From an uncultured Clostridia bacterium (lineage in GTDB: Bacteria; Bacillota; Clostridia; Christensenellales; Borkfalkiaceae): a stretch of DNA of 63,710 nt. Under the pieces are notes generated by a model that saw only the letters and a list, made by a program, of their open reading frames with translations, had not been told where the DNA came from and made no database searches. Position 1 is the stretch's first letter, and the number at the start of each line of letters is the position of its first letter. The position numbers and the translations under genes are program-made. Below are positions 48,022 through 57,149 of this stretch, piece by piece. The stretch lies in contig CALVLV010000010.1 in the NCBI GenBank assembly GCA_944341075.1, positions 1-63,710 on the forward strand. Reading direction: 5' to 3'.

Positions 48022-51000
48022 TCATGCCTCGGTGCCTGCGCTTTCGCCGCCCTGTTCGGGGGCTTCGGGCGAGGAGGCCGATTCAAACTTTTGGGTAAAC
48101 CTCAGCCTTGCGTAAGGCGCCTTATTACCTACATACTCCCATACGTTCTCCATGTCGTATGTCCTGACATAGGTGGTAGTCCAGAACCTGTTGTCGCCTA
48201 TGCCCTGTTCGGTTATCTGCGATACAAATTCGGTGTAGTAGTATTCGGTAATGCGCGACTGGCAGTTCACGATGTTTACGATAGCTGCCTCGGAATACCT
48301 GCCGACTATACCTGAACCGTTCTTTATTGATTCGGTGAGCCTGCCGTCCTTGTCTACAAGCGTGCCGAAGAATATGCACTCGGTGATGTTGAGAATGTTG
48401 ACCGAGTCAACTTCAGGCCTGTGTGCACCAACTATACCTGCAAGGTACTGCTGGGCGCTGACCGTGCCGAGCACGAAGCAGCGCTCGATGATTATCTTGT
48501 CGTCGGTGCTCCTGTCCTGAAGGTCACCGATTATGCCGCCGGCATAATTATTTGTACTGGTAATTGAGCTGTTTACAAACACATCCTTTATTTCAATTAT
48601 GCCGTAGGTTTCGCCTACAGAGCCCGCCTGCACCTTTGCAATTATGCCGCCGGTGTACTGTGTACCCGAGTGGATGACGTGCTCGGAGTCGTTTTCAACG
48701 GAGACATAGGTTATGCTGAGGTCGCCTTCCGTGTGGTTGCCTATGAGCGCAGCCGTCCTCTCGCTGGTGTTTTCAACGTTTATGTTGGTTATATACACTT
48801 CGCTTATATAGCCGCCGCGGCTCTGGCCTATAAGACCCGCACGGCTGCCAGTGGCGCTTATGTCTATCTCGTTGAAGCGGATGTTCATTATCGTGCCGCC
48901 ATCGAGATATTCAAACAGGCCTACCCTTGAGCTGCCGCTTACGGTAACATTGCTTATAGTATGGTAGTTACCGTTTATGAGGCCGTACAGATTGCCGACC
49001 GGTTCAAACGCCGTCTGCGAGAAGTCGAGGTCTGCCGTGAGCAGATAGATGACGTTGGAGGCGTTGTTTTTGAGTTCGGTATTGAACTGTTCGGGGGTGG
49101 AAATTTCAACCACGTCCACGGCTACGTCGTATACCTGCGAGGTGACATCGCCAAGGCCGTTGGTGAACCAGTAGTAAACGGTGTAAGCTTCGGTATTTTC
49201 GTTTTCAAACTTGGCGCTTATGGTGTTATCTTCAAAGCTGTGGCTGGCAACGCCCTCCTTTGCCTGCAGCGCGGCAAGCTTCTGCTCGTTTGTCATTGCG
49301 CCGAGCTGTGCTATTTCGGCCGCGTCCGACGTAGAGTAAGAATTGATAGAGCCCTTTACGTTGGTAACGTCGCCGCTTATTATATAGCCGTCCCTGAACA
49401 CGTTAAGGCTGCCCGTGCTTTCGCCCTGCTCGTCGGTGGTGAAGTCAACGCTTGCCGTGTTGCTTGCAACGTAAATTGTATAGCTGTAGGTGTGCACGTC
49501 TGCAGGGGTGCCCACAAGGCTTATGTTTTTGGTTATTGTGTAAACGCCTGCCACCGAGGGCGAGAAGTTGCCCACGCGCGAGCGCGCCATGCCGTCTGCA
49601 GGGGCGTATTCGTAGATAGTTTCAACATTATACGAACCTTCGCTGAGCGTTTTGCCGTTGTAGTCGGCTGCGTTTTCAACGATGAGTTCGGGTTCTTCGA
49701 ACACCTCGTACTGGTCTATTATAAACCTGCGGGTGGTGTCCGATGCGCCCTCCAGGCCGTCGGCGTAGATGTCGCCTATTGCGGGCTGATCTGCCTTTAT
49801 GGTGAGGTCAAAGCGCTTTACCGCCGCCTTGCCGTTGTAAACTATGGTTGCGGTGAGCGTTACCTTTTCATCTTCCGCCGCACGGTAAACAACGAGGTCT
49901 ACGTCCTGCGAACCTGAATTTGAAGAGTTGTACTGCTTGTTTATGTGAAGAATATCTTCGTTGGAGGAAGTCCACGAAATGGTGGCGTCCATCATCCTTG
50001 TGGTGAGGGTGAAGTCCTGATATACCGCCGCCGTATCTGTATACAGATAGAGCGTGTTGTACACAGCGAGCAGAACGGAATCTTCTTCGGTGGCGGCCTT
50101 ATCTATTTCCGTTTCGTAGAAATGTTCATATTCGTCCCAGCCCGTCTTGTTGAGCGATGCGCCCGTGCCGCTGACCGCGTCGGCGTCCTTTATGGCGAGT
50201 ATTGCGCCCATGTTTATGGACTGGTCATCGTTGCGGTAGTCTGTGTGGGCGGTAGTGTTGCCCTTACCCGTTATGTTGGGGGTGACGGTCACAGTGCCGT
50301 CTGACCCTACAGCCGAGGTGAAGGGCAGTTGCTCGAATACGGTCGCGGAGTCGGGCGCGGTGATCGAAGTGCCCGCCCTGCCGCTCTCTTCGCTGTAAAC
50401 GTCCTCATAGGCCTCAATTTGGTCGGCCTTGCCGCTGCCTGCAAAGAATATGCTGTTTGTGGCCGAACCCCTGTACCTGTCGGCGCCGGGGTTACCGTAG
50501 GCGTCTGCCACTGAGAGCACGTTGTTATAGTTGTTGTAGCTGGCCTCCGTGCGGGCGGTATCTATATTGTTGGCCTGAGCGTCGCCGGTTGCGCCGCCGT
50601 TTACAAGGCCGGTTTGGTGGTCTACTGTGGCGCCGTTGTTATAAGACGTCACATTTTCGATGGTGAGCACGCCGGGGTTGGAGTTATCCGTCACGCCGTT
50701 CAGCTTGTTGTTGAAAGCCACACAGTTGTACATCTTTACGTTGCCGCGCATGGACGAGCCGCCCAGCTTGAAGCCGTTGCCGTCGCCCGACGAGGTATCG
50801 TAAGTATAGCGGGTGGTATCCTCTGCGGCACTTGACCTTGTATTCACCTTATCGTTAAATTCGGCAACCGTTTCGTACAGGAAACCGTTTTCAAAAGCCA
50901 CGCAGTTATACAGTATTACCGCGCCTATATCGCCGTTTGAATTATATGCGTACAAGTCCCAGCCGTCGTCTGAGTTGCGGTAGGAAATGCAGCCGTCGAA

Positions 51001-51810
51001 CACGTTGCCGTAGCCCACGGTGAGCTTTGCGGCAAAGCCGTCGGCATTTTCGCCGCCCGTTTCGTTATCGTAGTTGTTGTACGACGTGCAGTTTTTAATG
51101 TAGTTGTAGCTGGGCCACTGGGTTATGCTGGTGAAGTCTGAAATGCTTCTGCCCAGCTGAAGGCCTGTATCGCGGTTGTGGTGGAACACACAGTTTTCCA
51201 CAATGTTGTAGTTACCGCCTATGAACATGCCGTTGTCGCCGGCGCCCATGATTTCAATGCCATACCAATACCAGTAGTCGCCCTCTATCTGAATACCGCG
51301 GTTCTGGTCGTCGAATTCCATTTCGCTGAAGTCGATAACGACCTTTTTGCCGTCTTCGGCCTTAACGGTTATGTATCCGTTGTATTCACCGCTGTTGATA
51401 AGCTGAACGCGCTGGCTGAGCTTATAGGTACCCTCCTTTAATATTATGGTGTCGCCCGCCTTGGCGTTCTGCAGCGTGCTTGCAAGGTTTGCGGCGCTGT
51501 CTACCGTGGTGGTAGTGCCGCTGACTGCAGTTGAACCTTCAAGGTCGATGCCGCTGTTTCCCACTTCGTAACCCATAGAATCTTCAAAGGTCACGTCGTC
51601 ATCCTCGCCGCCGTCGGGATCGGGGTCGGGAGTAGGGGTCGAAGGAGTGTTGCCGCCGCCCCACCCTTCGGGTACACCCTTGCCGAACCAGTTTGTGGGC
51701 AGGGTGACGGCCATGAACGCCGTCATAAGTACTATTATAACAGTCAGAATAGCCGTTGTTATTTTATAACCGAGCGGGCTTTTCTGTTTATTGTTGTTAT
51801 ATTTTTTCAT
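48022..51810 (-). CDS. Secreted PL9-like pectate lyase with Ig-like and GLUG-type repeats
   Basis: The 1262-residue protein has an N-terminal membrane/signal segment (residues ~17-38) and a Pro/Asp linker. A right-handed beta-helix spans ~100-450. The helix has the PL9 pattern: AGDTIILKEGTYKLS, NYNIVENCVFHHNRDTGLQL, NCTSYNNYD, ENADGFAAKLTVGYGNVFDG and RNSDDGWDLY. The Asp-rich NADGF and NSDDGWD segments are the calcium-binding, catalytic region of Pel9A-type lyases. Ig-like domains follow (~590-900). The C-terminal ~250 residues hold GLUG-like repeats (SRAGLIGQSRGGYISEVYIT, YAGGIIGDL, YLAGIVGAH). No sortase motif is seen. It lies 22 bases after the lipoprotein gene, in one operon. Confidence 0.82.
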   Translation of the reverse strand: MKKYNNNKQKSPLGYKITTAILTVIIVLMTAFMAVTLPTNWFGKGVPEGWGGGNTPSTPTPDPDPDGGEDDDVTFEDSMGYEVGNSGIDLEGSTAVSGTTTTVDSAANLASTLQNAKAGDTIILKEGTYKLSQRVQLINSGEYNGYITVKAEDGKKVVIDFSEMEFDDQNRGIQIEGDYWYWYGIEIMGAGDNGMFIGGNYNIVENCVFHHNRDTGLQLGRSISDFTSITQWPSYNYIKNCTSYNNYDNETGGENADGFAAKLTVGYGNVFDGCISYRNSDDGWDLYAYNSNGDIGAVILYNCVAFENGFLYETVAEFNDKVNTRSSAAEDTTRYTYDTSSGDGNGFKLGGSSMRGNVKMYNCVAFNNKLNGVTDNSNPGVLTIENVTSYNNGATVDHQTGLVNGGATGDAQANNIDTARTEASYNNYNNVLSVADAYGNPGADRYRGSATNSIFFAGSGKADQIEAYEDVYSEESGRAGTSITAPDSATVFEQLPFTSAVGSDGTVTVTPNITGKGNTTAHTDYRNDDQSINMGAILAIKDADAVSGTGASLNKTGWDEYEHFYETEIDKAATEEDSVLLAVYNTLYLYTDTAAVYQDFTLTTRMMDATISWTSSNEDILHINKQYNSSNSGSQDVDLVVYRAAEDEKVTLTATIVYNGKAAVKRFDLTIKADQPAIGDIYADGLEGASDTTRRFIIDQYEVFEEPELIVENAADYNGKTLSEGSYNVETIYEYAPADGMARSRVGNFSPSVAGVYTITKNISLVGTPADVHTYSYTIYVASNTASVDFTTDEQGESTGSLNVFRDGYIISGDVTNVKGSINSYSTSDAAEIAQLGAMTNEQKLAALQAKEGVASHSFEDNTISAKFENENTEAYTVYYWFTNGLGDVTSQVYDVAVDVVEISTPEQFNTELKNNASNVIYLLTADLDFSQTAFEPVGNLYGLINGNYHTISNVTVSGSSRVGLFEYLDGGTIMNIRFNEIDISATGSRAGLIGQSRGGYISEVYITNINVENTSERTAALIGNHTEGDLSITYVSVENDSEHVIHSGTQYTGGIIAKVQAGSVGETYGIIEIKDVFVNSSITSTNNYAGGIIGDLQDRSTDDKIIIERCFVLGTVSAQQYLAGIVGAHRPEVDSVNILNITECIFFGTLVDKDGRLTESIKNGSGIVGRYSEAAIVNIVNCQSRITEYYYTEFVSQITEQGIGDNRFWTTTYVRTYDMENVWEYVGNKAPYARLRFTQKFESASSPEAPEQGGESAGTEA

Positions 51811-51832
51811 AAATTTATTTCACCCCTTATCC

Positions 51833-54517
51833 TCAATACTCAATGGAGATATAGTAGATACCAATACCCTTGCTTGCAGAACCAAAGTAATATGTGCCTG
51901 CTTCGGAAACATTAAATGTAACAATATAAACTATGTCGCCGCCACTACCTGAAGTATTTTCAACATCAAGGTGTTGCGTTTCTCCAAACAAAGTATACTT
52001 GTCGTCAGTCTTAGTATAAATTCCAACGTCTCGCCCTTCACTACCACTACTGCTTCTTACAGCAACGGTAATAGTTGCGGCACCTTCTACTTCTATCTGC
52101 AACGCATTTTTATCAATACCGCTGCCGAATTTAAGACGTACAGGGTATTTTGTGCCTTGAGCATCGGCCTTGGAACTTTCGTTGAGGACAACCTTAGAAT
52201 CTTCAGAAGCTATTACTGTAACTCCACTTTCAGAAATTTCATCTGTTACAAGTTCAGTGCCATCTGTTATCGTTACGTCTACTTTATCGCCAATCTTGCC
52301 GCCAAGTTTTGTATAAACAGCGTCCATATTAAGAGTTATATCTTTGGACTCAGTTTCGCCTCCGCCTGAAGTATTGTAGGTTACCGTAACATACAGCGCG
52401 AAGTAGTTGATAGATGAATCGTTGGAACCGATATAGTAAATAGTGTTGGCATCAACAGTCCACTCTGTCTTATATGCCGTCTTATCTGAAGTAAATTGTT
52501 CGCTCGTCGCTATAGGATCTGTTTTGCTCGTTGTCGTATTAAGCACTATCGTTCTCGCCTTACCGTTTGAACCCGTGCTTGCATAAACGGTTATAACAGC
52601 CTTTGCTCCTTCAAAATCTTTATAAGCACTGAGGTCTATAACCCAAGCCTTGCTTGAGCCGATAGTACCCATCTGTATTGCTTTTGTAAATTTAGTTACA
52701 CCTTCAGGCTCAGAACCGCTTTCAGGTGTACCCTCTTTATCTTTATACTTCGCCTGCCCCTCAGAAATAAGTGAAATGACACCGTTAGTCTGGGTAGTTC
52801 CCTGCACGCCGTCCTTATCTACATATACGGTACCTGCAATCGCCGAATCTGCTGCTCCGCCCCAGCCCTTGGCCGCGTCTTCAAACGTTACGCCAAAATC
52901 ATCAACCGTTTCAGGAGTTCCCGACGTATAAGTTATATCTACATACAGCGCGAAGTAGTTGATAGATGAATCGTTGGAACCGATATAGTAAATAGTGTTG
53001 GCATCAACAGTCCATTCTGTCTTATATGCCGTCTTATCTGAAGTAAATTGTTCGCTCGTCGCTATAGGATCTGTTTTACTCGTTGTCGTATTAAGCACTA
53101 TCGTTCTCGCCTTACCGTTTGAACCCGTGCTTGCATAAACGGTTATAACAGCCTTTGCTCCTTCAAAATCTTTATAAGCACTGAGGTCTATAACCCAAGC
53201 CTTGCTTGAGCCGATAGTACCCATCTGTATTGCTTTTGTAAATTTAGTTACACCTTCAGGCTCAGAACCGCTTTCAGGTGTACCCTCTTTATCTTTATAC
53301 TTCGCCTGCCCCTCAGAAATAAGTGAAATGACACCGCTAGTCTGGGTAGTTCCCTGCACACCGTCCTTATCTACATATACGGTACCTGCAATCGCCGAAT
53401 CTGCTGCTCCGCCCCAGCCCTTGGCCACGTCTTCAAACGTTACGCCAAAGCTATCAGTCTGCTGCTTTCCTGCATCGGGGTTTTCGCCTATTTTATATTC
53501 AAATGTAGCGGTTGCCGTGGCGGTGTTGCTGACTGCGGCGCCAAGTTCAGAGTCGAACGAAAGGTAAGTTTCGGTATAGGTAACGTTTGCCGTGTTGGTG
53601 CCCGTGGCCTTGTTATCTATGCCCTCTACCGTTAAAGAGGCATCACCAAAAGGCACAACCTTTGTTGCGCCTGAAGCATAAGTTACGGTATAGGTCATAT
53701 CTTCGCCGATAGTCTCTTCCGTATTATATTCAAATTCTGTTTTGCCGCCGCTAACTGCCAAAGACTTTACTTCGTCTACGGCATAGAAGGTTATAAAGCC
53801 CTCCATTGTGAAATTTTCGGTGCCGACGGAAGTTTCGGCACGGGCAAACACGCTGTATGTGCCCGCCTCGGAAACGGGGATAGAAGTGCCGCTTACTTCA
53901 GCACGCTGCCCGCCGTTTATTGAATAACTCAGGGCATAATCGCCGCTTGCAAGCGCCTCAGACTTGGTATCGGAAGCGTCGGTACCCGTTATTTTATTTA
54001 CGGTGAGCTTGGAAAGGTCTATCGAAGGCACGGTTTGGGCGTCCTTTGCGGGAACGGCAAACTGCCTTTCGCCGTCGTATGTAAGTTCAAGCCCTGCGAT
54101 AGTGCCCAAAATATCTGAAGTTACGTTTACCCTGTAATTGTTGTAAAGCGTAACTCCCCTGAAGGTATAGCCTATGTTTATTGCATAGGTGCCCGTCTTT
54201 TTGTTGTTGAAATTGGCCGCGTCTATAACGGCGTCCTCTGTTACGTCTTCAGAGGCAGTACCGCCATCGTAGACAAAGCCCGCGGTGACCTTTAACCCTG
54301 CGGCAGAAAATTCGTCGCCTATGGTGTATTCGGTCTTGGCGTCGCCTGTATCCAGCGAGATGCTTGAAAGGCGATAGGTAGACTTGTCTGTTTTACCGTC
54401 GTCTTTTCCATCGTTGCCCTGGTTACCCGTTTCAGAGCATGCAAACAGCCCTGCGGAAAGCGCGACAACCATAAAGCAACCCAAAAGACAAAGTAAAAAG
54501 CCCTTGAGTTTTTTCAT
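51833..54517 (-). CDS. Lipoprotein with Ig-like domains and tandem putative pectin-binding modules
   Basis: The ~894-residue protein has signal peptide and lipobox SAGLFAC. Two bacterial Ig-like domains (DTGDAKTEYTIGDEFSAAGL) and a third related segment follow. Two nearly identical modules start FGVTFED and end ALYV, and a divergent third copy ends the protein. The modules (KFTKAIQMGTIGSSKAW, VITVYASTGSNGKARTIVL, YYIGSNDSSINYFALYV) resemble beta-sandwich domains often appended to pectate lyases. I infer carbohydrate binding from that and from the linked PL9 gene. I start at MKKLKGFLLC (54517), with GGAGG upstream; the earlier codons have no ribosome site. No enzyme domain is visible. Confidence 0.78.
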   Translation of the reverse strand: MKKLKGFLLCLLGCFMVVALSAGLFACSETGNQGNDGKDDGKTDKSTYRLSSISLDTGDAKTEYTIGDEFSAAGLKVTAGFVYDGGTASEDVTEDAVIDAANFNNKKTGTYAINIGYTFRGVTLYNNYRVNVTSDILGTIAGLELTYDGERQFAVPAKDAQTVPSIDLSKLTVNKITGTDASDTKSEALASGDYALSYSINGGQRAEVSGTSIPVSEAGTYSVFARAETSVGTENFTMEGFITFYAVDEVKSLAVSGGKTEFEYNTEETIGEDMTYTVTYASGATKVVPFGDASLTVEGIDNKATGTNTANVTYTETYLSFDSELGAAVSNTATATATFEYKIGENPDAGKQQTDSFGVTFEDVAKGWGGAADSAIAGTVYVDKDGVQGTTQTSGVISLISEGQAKYKDKEGTPESGSEPEGVTKFTKAIQMGTIGSSKAWVIDLSAYKDFEGAKAVITVYASTGSNGKARTIVLNTTTSKTDPIATSEQFTSDKTAYKTEWTVDANTIYYIGSNDSSINYFALYVDITYTSGTPETVDDFGVTFEDAAKGWGGAADSAIAGTVYVDKDGVQGTTQTNGVISLISEGQAKYKDKEGTPESGSEPEGVTKFTKAIQMGTIGSSKAWVIDLSAYKDFEGAKAVITVYASTGSNGKARTIVLNTTTSKTDPIATSEQFTSDKTAYKTEWTVDANTIYYIGSNDSSINYFALYVTVTYNTSGGGETESKDITLNMDAVYTKLGGKIGDKVDVTITDGTELVTDEISESGVTVIASEDSKVVLNESSKADAQGTKYPVRLKFGSGIDKNALQIEVEGAATITVAVRSSSGSEGRDVGIYTKTDDKYTLFGETQHLDVENTSGSGGDIVYIVTFNVSEAGTYYFGSASKGIGIYYISIEY
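52389..53449. repeat. Two in-frame, near-identical 509-bp direct repeats
   Basis: Positions 52389-52897 and 52941-53449 match at a constant offset of 552 bases, exactly 184 codons. I count only about five or six differences, for example CACTCTGTC/CATTCTGTC and TTTTGCTCG/TTTTACTCG. They encode two copies of the module in the lipoprotein. The third module is diverged at both DNA and protein level. Confidence 0.95.
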
Positions 54518-54724
54518 CTTTTCCTCCATTCCATTAAATTGTAAACAGTGCGGCATGGCAATACCGCACACTTTTTAGCGCGACGGGCGCAATTTGCCGC
54601 CGCGAAAAATAAGTTTTACACCGCAATTTGAAAGAGCGATGTTTGGGGGAAGGCGGGCAAAAACCCGCCTTCCCTTATTTATTGCAGGGTACCGCAATAA
54701 ACTCCGCACAGTTTTACTGTTTTA

Positions 54725-54753
54725 ATTCTATCACAATACAACAGCTCTGTCAA
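54725..54753 (-). promoter_or_regulatory. Promoter of the pectin operon
   Basis: On the minus strand TTGACA (54748-54753) and TAGAAT (54725-54730) are 17 bases apart. The resulting ~200-base leader contains an 11-bp hairpin at 54648-54674 and another hairpin (GTGCGGTATTGCCATGCCGCAC) near the gene. Confidence 0.8.
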
Positions 54754-54975
54754 CAACTATTTGTAAGTTTTTATCACATAAAGAAAATTTTTATAACTAA
54801 TATCGTGTATATTTGTCACATTTTTCAGATACATTTGTAAAAACTTTACTAAACGTTGATTAAAATTTTAAATTTTGATGTGACAAATTCTTGGCGCCAT
54901 TGCATAAAGGGTGCCGGCAGATCGGAGTACCCCACCCCTTTGGCAAGGGAGGCACGGGTTAGAGGCATGTTTCAC

Positions 54976-55200
54976 CCTTGTCATTTCGAATTACATAAAG
55001 GGCGGTGGGATTTGACAAAATACTCCTCTTTCCGTCATTTTGAGCGGAGACGATAGCCCCATCCCCCCCCTGTCATTTCGACCGGAGACGATAGCCCCAT
55101 CCCACCTTGTCATTTCGACCGAGCGACAGCGAGCGGAGAAATCTCAAAACAACTAAATATACGCGAAAAGAGATTTCTCCACGCGCCCACCTTTGGCGGG
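54976..55200. repeat. Dispersed palindromic repeat, copy 4, with truncated left arms
   Basis: A copy with inner arms GAGAAATCTC and GAGATTTCTCC starts at 55109. Three partial left arms (GTCATTTCG or GTCATTTTG) lie at about 54980, 55034 and 55072. The segment GGAGACGATAGCCCCATCCC occurs at 55046 and again 38 bases later, a local tandem duplication. The right outer arm of copy 4 is degraded. The rest of the 54.76-55.29 kb gap shows no convincing gene. Confidence 0.8.
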
Positions 55201-55290
55201 CTTGGTCGTAAGGAGCCGCAGGCGACGGAATAGCTATTGTTGCGCGTTAGCGCCAATAGCGTCAATGACACATTGGTTTTTTGCCACGCA

Positions 55291-55328
55291 AAAAGGCGCC
55301 TGCGCGGGGAAATACCGCGCAGGCGCCT
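55291..55328 (-). terminator. Terminator after the flavoprotein gene
   Basis: AGGCGCCTGCGCGG pairs perfectly with CCGCGCAGGCGCCT (55294-55307 with 55315-55328). On the minus strand a TTTT run follows. Confidence 0.85.
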
Positions 55329-55380
55329 CTTATTTACTGTTTACACATTATAAATTATATTATCCGGGCCGAAAAAAATT

Positions 55381-56010
55381 TCAGCGGATGAAGTTAGTTT
55401 TTTCCTTGGGGATGATGACCGGCTTTTCAAGGTCGGTGCCCTTGGCGGAGGCGAGCAGTTTTAACATCCACGCCATGTTTGAACCTATGGCGCGCATTAC
55501 CGAAACGCCCTCTTTATCCTGCATGACCTCTTCGGGAGTGTTGCCGTGAACCATGTTCCAATAGGTTGCGGGCACCATGAGCATATTGTTTATGCCTATG
55601 TACTTGTTGAGCACGTCGTAAGAGGCCGTTGTGCCGGCGCGGCGGGCGGAAACTATTGCGGCGGCGGGCTTGAACTGCATGTACTTGCCCGCGGAATAGA
55701 ATATGCGGTCTAACGCCGAAACGGTTGCGCCGTTGGGCGAAGCATAGTGCACAGGCGCGCCGAAAATGTAGCCATCGGCCTCCTTGAATTTTTCGGCTAT
55801 ATCGGCAACACCGTCGTCGCCGAACACGCACCTGTCTTTGCCGTTTCTGCGGCAGCCGCAGCAGCCTATACAGCCGCGTACCGGGCCGTTGCCCAGCCAC
55901 ACTATTTCGCTTTCCACGCCCTGGGCCTTAAGCTCGGAAGCTATTACCTCCAGCGCGGCATTAGTGCAGCCGTTTTTATGAGGGCTGCCGTTGAGCATCA
56001 AAACTTTCAT
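55381..56010 (-). CDS. NADPH-dependent FMN reductase/flavodoxin-fold protein
   Basis: The 209-residue protein starts MKVLMLNGSPHKNGCTNAAL, the phosphate-binding loop of FMN reductases. It contains the Cys-rich GCIGCCGCRRNGKDRCVFGDD segment typical of iron-sulfur-flavoprotein-like family members. GYIFGAPVHYASPNGATVSA is the second FMN contact. Several Cys residues could hold an iron-sulfur cluster, but the exact spacing is not diagnostic. Likely role: two-electron reduction of flavin or quinone-like substrates. Its terminator lies at 55291-55328. Confidence 0.82.
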   Translation of the reverse strand: MKVLMLNGSPHKNGCTNAALEVIASELKAQGVESEIVWLGNGPVRGCIGCCGCRRNGKDRCVFGDDGVADIAEKFKEADGYIFGAPVHYASPNGATVSALDRIFYSAGKYMQFKPAAAIVSARRAGTTASYDVLNKYIGINNMLMVPATYWNMVHGNTPEEVMQDKEGVSVMRAIGSNMAWMLKLLASAKGTDLEKPVIIPKEKTNFIR

Positions 56011-56069
56011 ATCAAAAACTCCTGTCAGATAAAATTTACATATTGAAATTCAAAAACGACCTCAGCCGT

Positions 56070-56771
56070 TTACAGCGCCTTTATGGCCGATTCTATAAGC
56101 GGCATGTATTTGAGTTCGTACCCGAGGGCGTTGGGGTGGGTGCAGTCGCCGCGGCCCCAGCCGTAGCTGTCGCAGGTGAACATGTCTCGGTGACGCGGTA
56201 TGAACGTGTTGAGCCCGCTGTTTTTATACAGGTCGACGTACGGAACGCCCCATTTTTCGCAGATATACAGCGCATATTCGCCGTACTGCCTTTGAAGGTC
56301 GTGATCACGCCTGCCCATGTTGTGCGGGCGTATAAACAGTATTTTCACCTTGGGAAAGCGCAAAAGGAGCGTATATATCACCGATTGAAAACATTCGGCA
56401 AAGGTGCTGCCCTCTTTTTTGAGCTCGTACACGGTGGGGCACACATACGGGCTGTGAGCCGACCCGGACGTCACGGCGCCGAGGGGCACATCGGGTTCGG
56501 TGGCGCCTTCGGAGATGTTGCAGTCGTTGGTGAAGCCGTCAAATATTATGTAGTCGGCAGTCTCCCCTGCATCTATTGCGCGCATTATCTGTTCGGGCAG
56601 CCAGCTTTTGCCCGCCTTATAGCCGACGCGCGCGCCGCCCACGGCATACTTTTTGCACACCATGCCCAAGTCGCGCTGAAGATATTCGCCCACGCCGAAA
56701 CCGCCGTTGCCCGAACCATACATTATGCTGTCGCCGAAAATGAGCACCTTTTTGCCCTTCAAATCTGCCAT
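56070..56771 (-). CDS. SGNH/GDSL-family hydrolase
   Basis: The 233-residue protein has block I VLIFGDSIMYGSGNG (catalytic Ser in GDS), a Gly in VGGARVG, block III FDGFTNDCN (Asn in TND) and block V GDCTHPNALGYELK (catalytic Asp and His in DxxHP). No signal peptide is seen, so it is probably cytoplasmic. Substrates range from acetylated sugars to lipids, and none can be assigned. GGAGAG precedes the ATG. A candidate small RNA with its own terminator lies upstream at 56879-56989; it could be an attenuating leader for this gene. Confidence 0.85.
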   Translation of the reverse strand: MADLKGKKVLIFGDSIMYGSGNGGFGVGEYLQRDLGMVCKKYAVGGARVGYKAGKSWLPEQIMRAIDAGETADYIIFDGFTNDCNISEGATEPDVPLGAVTSGSAHSPYVCPTVYELKKEGSTFAECFQSVIYTLLLRFPKVKILFIRPHNMGRRDHDLQRQYGEYALYICEKWGVPYVDLYKNSGLNTFIPRHRDMFTCDSYGWGRGDCTHPNALGYELKYMPLIESAIKAL

Positions 56772-56878
56772 ACAGTCTCTCCACGCTTTATATATAATAT
56801 AGTTTGCCGCCTTTTAATCAGCTACGGCGCAAATTGCCGCAAAACACAAACTATTGCGGTATGCGCCGTTTTTGCAGT

Positions 56879-56989
56879 AAAAAAGAACGGAAGCGTAAGC
56901 GTTAACCGCCCTTGCATGCCGTTCCTTTTCATTGCCATTAAATTGCAGCTTTTCCGCCGCCAAATATAACAGTGTTGCCCGTTAGGGTT
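56879..56989 (-). ncRNA. Unclassified small RNA or attenuated leader upstream of the SGNH gene
   Basis: On the minus strand a promoter TTGACA-17-TATTAT (57018-57023 and 56995-57000) should start RNA near 56989. About 111 bases later GAACGG pairs with CCGTTC (56885-56890 with 56919-56924) and is followed by TTTTTT. Between them lie a CCC-TAAC-GGG hairpin and a bulged stem (TTGGCGGC/GCTGCAA with loop GGAAAA). No SRP, 6S or known riboswitch signature is apparent to me. It could be a free small RNA or a riboswitch-like leader. Confidence 0.6.
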
Positions 56990-56994
56990 CTTTA

Positions 56995-57023
56995 ATAATA
57001 ACACGTGTAGACGCATTTGTCAA
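56995..57023 (-). promoter_or_regulatory. Promoter of the 56.9-kb small RNA
   Basis: TTGACA (57018-57023) and TATTAT (56995-57000) on the minus strand are exactly 17 bases apart. Confidence 0.8.
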
Positions 57024-57149
57024 GCATTTTTTAAAATTTTGTGCTTTAAGTACATAAAATGGTAATTATTTCCACTTTATGCCTGCGTGCCCCTTTCCCA
57101 AAAGTCCGCCTTATGGCGGGCAACTTTTTTGAAAAGGCCGCCGGAAAGC

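Noticed and set aside
54648-54674. Hairpin read as an intrinsic terminator
   Set aside because: No T-run follows on the minus strand and no gene ends there on the plus strand; it is kept as a leader structure.
54680-54700. GGTACC with flanking GC as a third T-box
   Set aside because: The full T-box motif, stem I and terminator are missing, and the downstream gene is not a tRNA-related gene.
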